Assembly: GCA_003486725.1 (NCBI GenBank) | Contig: DNGD01000044.1 | Location: 1-6,120, forward strand | DNA length: 6,120 bases | Origin: Rhodospirillaceae bacterium | GTDB taxonomy: Bacteria; Pseudomonadota; Alphaproteobacteria; UBA9219 | Direction: 5' to 3' | Shown here: piece after piece, positions 5,223 through 6,120 of the stretch | Numbering within the stretch: the stretch's first letter is position 1 | Layout: the number at the start of each line of letters is the position of its first letter | Program-made: the position numbers and the translations under genes | The notes under the pieces: generated by a model | What the model was told of the DNA's origin: nothing | The model's input: only the letters and a program-made list of their open reading frames with translations | Database searches by the model: none

Positions 5223-6120
5223 TGAAAATTGGAAAAAGAATTATTGTTTTTCTGCTGGCGTTTTGCCTGTTCAGCGGCAGCGTTGCCGTACCCTCATCCC
5301 CCGTGATGGCGCAGACAGCTATTGTAGCGCCGGACGCTGACGTAGCGAAAACGGTGACGTTTAGTGCTCGCATTGCGGCTTTGATATCCGAGCTGGGTAT
5401 TCTCGGAGAAATTATTAAAGTAGCGGCCAATATCTACATGATGCTCAAGGAGTATTTCGGCGAAATTAATGAAAAGGCCGAAAATATTGCGCACTTGTTG
5501 GTTGAGACGAAAAAAACAGAAGCTGCCGTCTCGATCATGCTGGGTGATGCTGCCATTGATGGTAGTGCTTCCGATAGCTTGCACTTAGCTACGCTGGAAG
5601 CTCTTGGTGAGTATATTACGCCCAAACACGAATACTTATGCAAGGCGATCCTAATGTATCAACTTGCGGCGACGACAGAGGATTTTGAGCGCGCCGTGGC
5701 GCGGCTTGCCCTGAAGGCCATTGAAAGCATGCATCGCGGCCCGACCGATGATGGCAGCGGTTCGAAGTATGTCTTTGAAGAAGAAAAACTTCGTTGTGAG
5801 GCAAAGTTTGCGAACATTATTGATGGGTATGACGCTGCGTGCGTGGAGACGACACCACCCCGCGAAAATGAGCGCAGCTTTGCAGATGCAGATTTGCTGC
5901 CCTTTTCGATGGACGGAACAATTGCCTTGGAAGTGCCCGAAATGACGTCGACGGCCACGACTTTTTCGGATGGCTCCTCAATCACCGTCAGTGTGCCAAC
6001 AATATCGCAAGATCCGGAGCACAGATATAATCAACGCATGTGGTTGGCCGGACTGTATTATTGCTTCCAATTGGCGGGACCGCGTCCGTCCCCTACTTGG
6101 GGAGCCGAGAACATGTCGAG
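5222..6120 (+). CDS. Exported cysteine-rich protein, tandem paralog 3 of 3, 3' end outside the window
   Basis: The frame is open from ATG 5222 to the right edge, giving 299 visible residues. If it has the family length, about 200 residues are missing. The signal peptide is clear: KIGKR, a hydrophobic core, and cleavage after SPVMA at residue 30. Residues about 31-133 are again amphipathic and unlike the other two copies. The core begins at KHEYLCK (Cys140) and keeps the order of landmarks: a DFERAVARLALKAI helix, SFADADL, a DGTIALEVP strand, MWLAGLYYCFQL (Cys281) and AGPRPSP. It is the most diverged copy. At the CxxCxGxG position it reads RGPTDDGSG, so both cysteines are gone (Gly173, Asp176) while the DGSG end remains. 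AAWD is replaced by AGLYY. It keeps Cys281, which paralog 2 lacks. Membership of the family is secure; function is unknown. Confidence 0.8.
   Translation, partial: MKIGKRIIVFLLAFCLFSGSVAVPSSPVMAQTAIVAPDADVAKTVTFSARIAALISELGILGEIIKVAANIYMMLKEYFGEINEKAENIAHLLVETKKTEAAVSIMLGDAAIDGSASDSLHLATLEALGEYITPKHEYLCKAILMYQLAATTEDFERAVARLALKAIESMHRGPTDDGSGSKYVFEEEKLRCEAKFANIIDGYDAACVETTPPRENERSFADADLLPFSMDGTIALEVPEMTSTATTFSDGSSITVSVPTISQDPEHRYNQRMWLAGLYYCFQLAGPRPSPTWGAENMS
5624..6120 (+). repeat. Conserved core of the tandem gene family, copy 3, incomplete
   Basis: This is the third core copy, cut by the window edge a few codons after AGPRPSP. Similarity to copies 1 and 2 is clear at protein level around KHEYLCK, FADAD and AGPRPSP but weak in DNA. 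It therefore split off before copies 1 and 2 separated from each other. Confidence 0.7.

Noticed and set aside
1..6120. Internal promoters or terminators
   Set aside because: Gaps between genes are at most 20 bases and contain only ribosome-binding sites. I found no convincing GC-rich hairpin followed by a T run.

Overview
This window is one tightly packed + strand transcription unit with six genes, the first and last cut by the window edges. There is no gap longer than 14 bases between genes. All five visible N-termini read as Sec signal peptides, and the truncated first gene appears to enter the window at the end of one. The mature proteins are unusually rich in cysteine. This points to a Gram-negative, probably proteobacterial, organism that folds a set of disulfide-bonded proteins in its periplasm or at its surface. 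GC content is near one half by eye. An alphaproteobacterium is a guess from overall feel, with no marker gene to prove it.

Layout. (1) Bases 3-272 hold the C-terminal part of a small exported protein with a CKEHAC motif, resembling the inhibitory loop (CKPHDC) of the Ivy lysozyme-inhibitor family. (2) Bases 285-1517 encode an exported protein with a lysozyme/lytic-transglycosylase-like domain (candidate catalytic Glu84) joined to a C-terminal cysteine domain. (3) Bases 1538-2218 encode a smaller exported protein whose C-terminal half is the same cysteine domain without the enzyme. (4-6) Bases 2233-3738, 3735-5222 and 5222 to the right edge are three tandem paralogs of a roughly 500-residue cysteine-rich exported protein that I cannot assign to a named family.

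Reading them together: a peptidoglycan-cutting protein, a possible inhibitor of such enzymes, a non-enzymatic relative of the cutter's C-terminal domain, and a triplicated disulfide-rich family, all exported and apparently translationally coupled. The arrangement recalls gene sets that build an envelope-spanning or surface apparatus. Type IV secretion or conjugation loci, for example, pair a VirB1-like transglycosylase with cysteine-rich exported proteins. No ATPase, channel or pilin is visible, so this remains an inference.

The most interesting signals are the paired cysteine changes among the triplicated paralogs. The first two carry a CxxCxGxG motif, and the third has lost both of its cysteines. 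A separate pair (Cys289 and Cys331 of the first paralog) is lost together in the second. The second observation is the shared, exactly spaced cysteine domain in genes 2 and 3. I see no promoter, terminator, RNA gene, CRISPR array or mobile element in the window.
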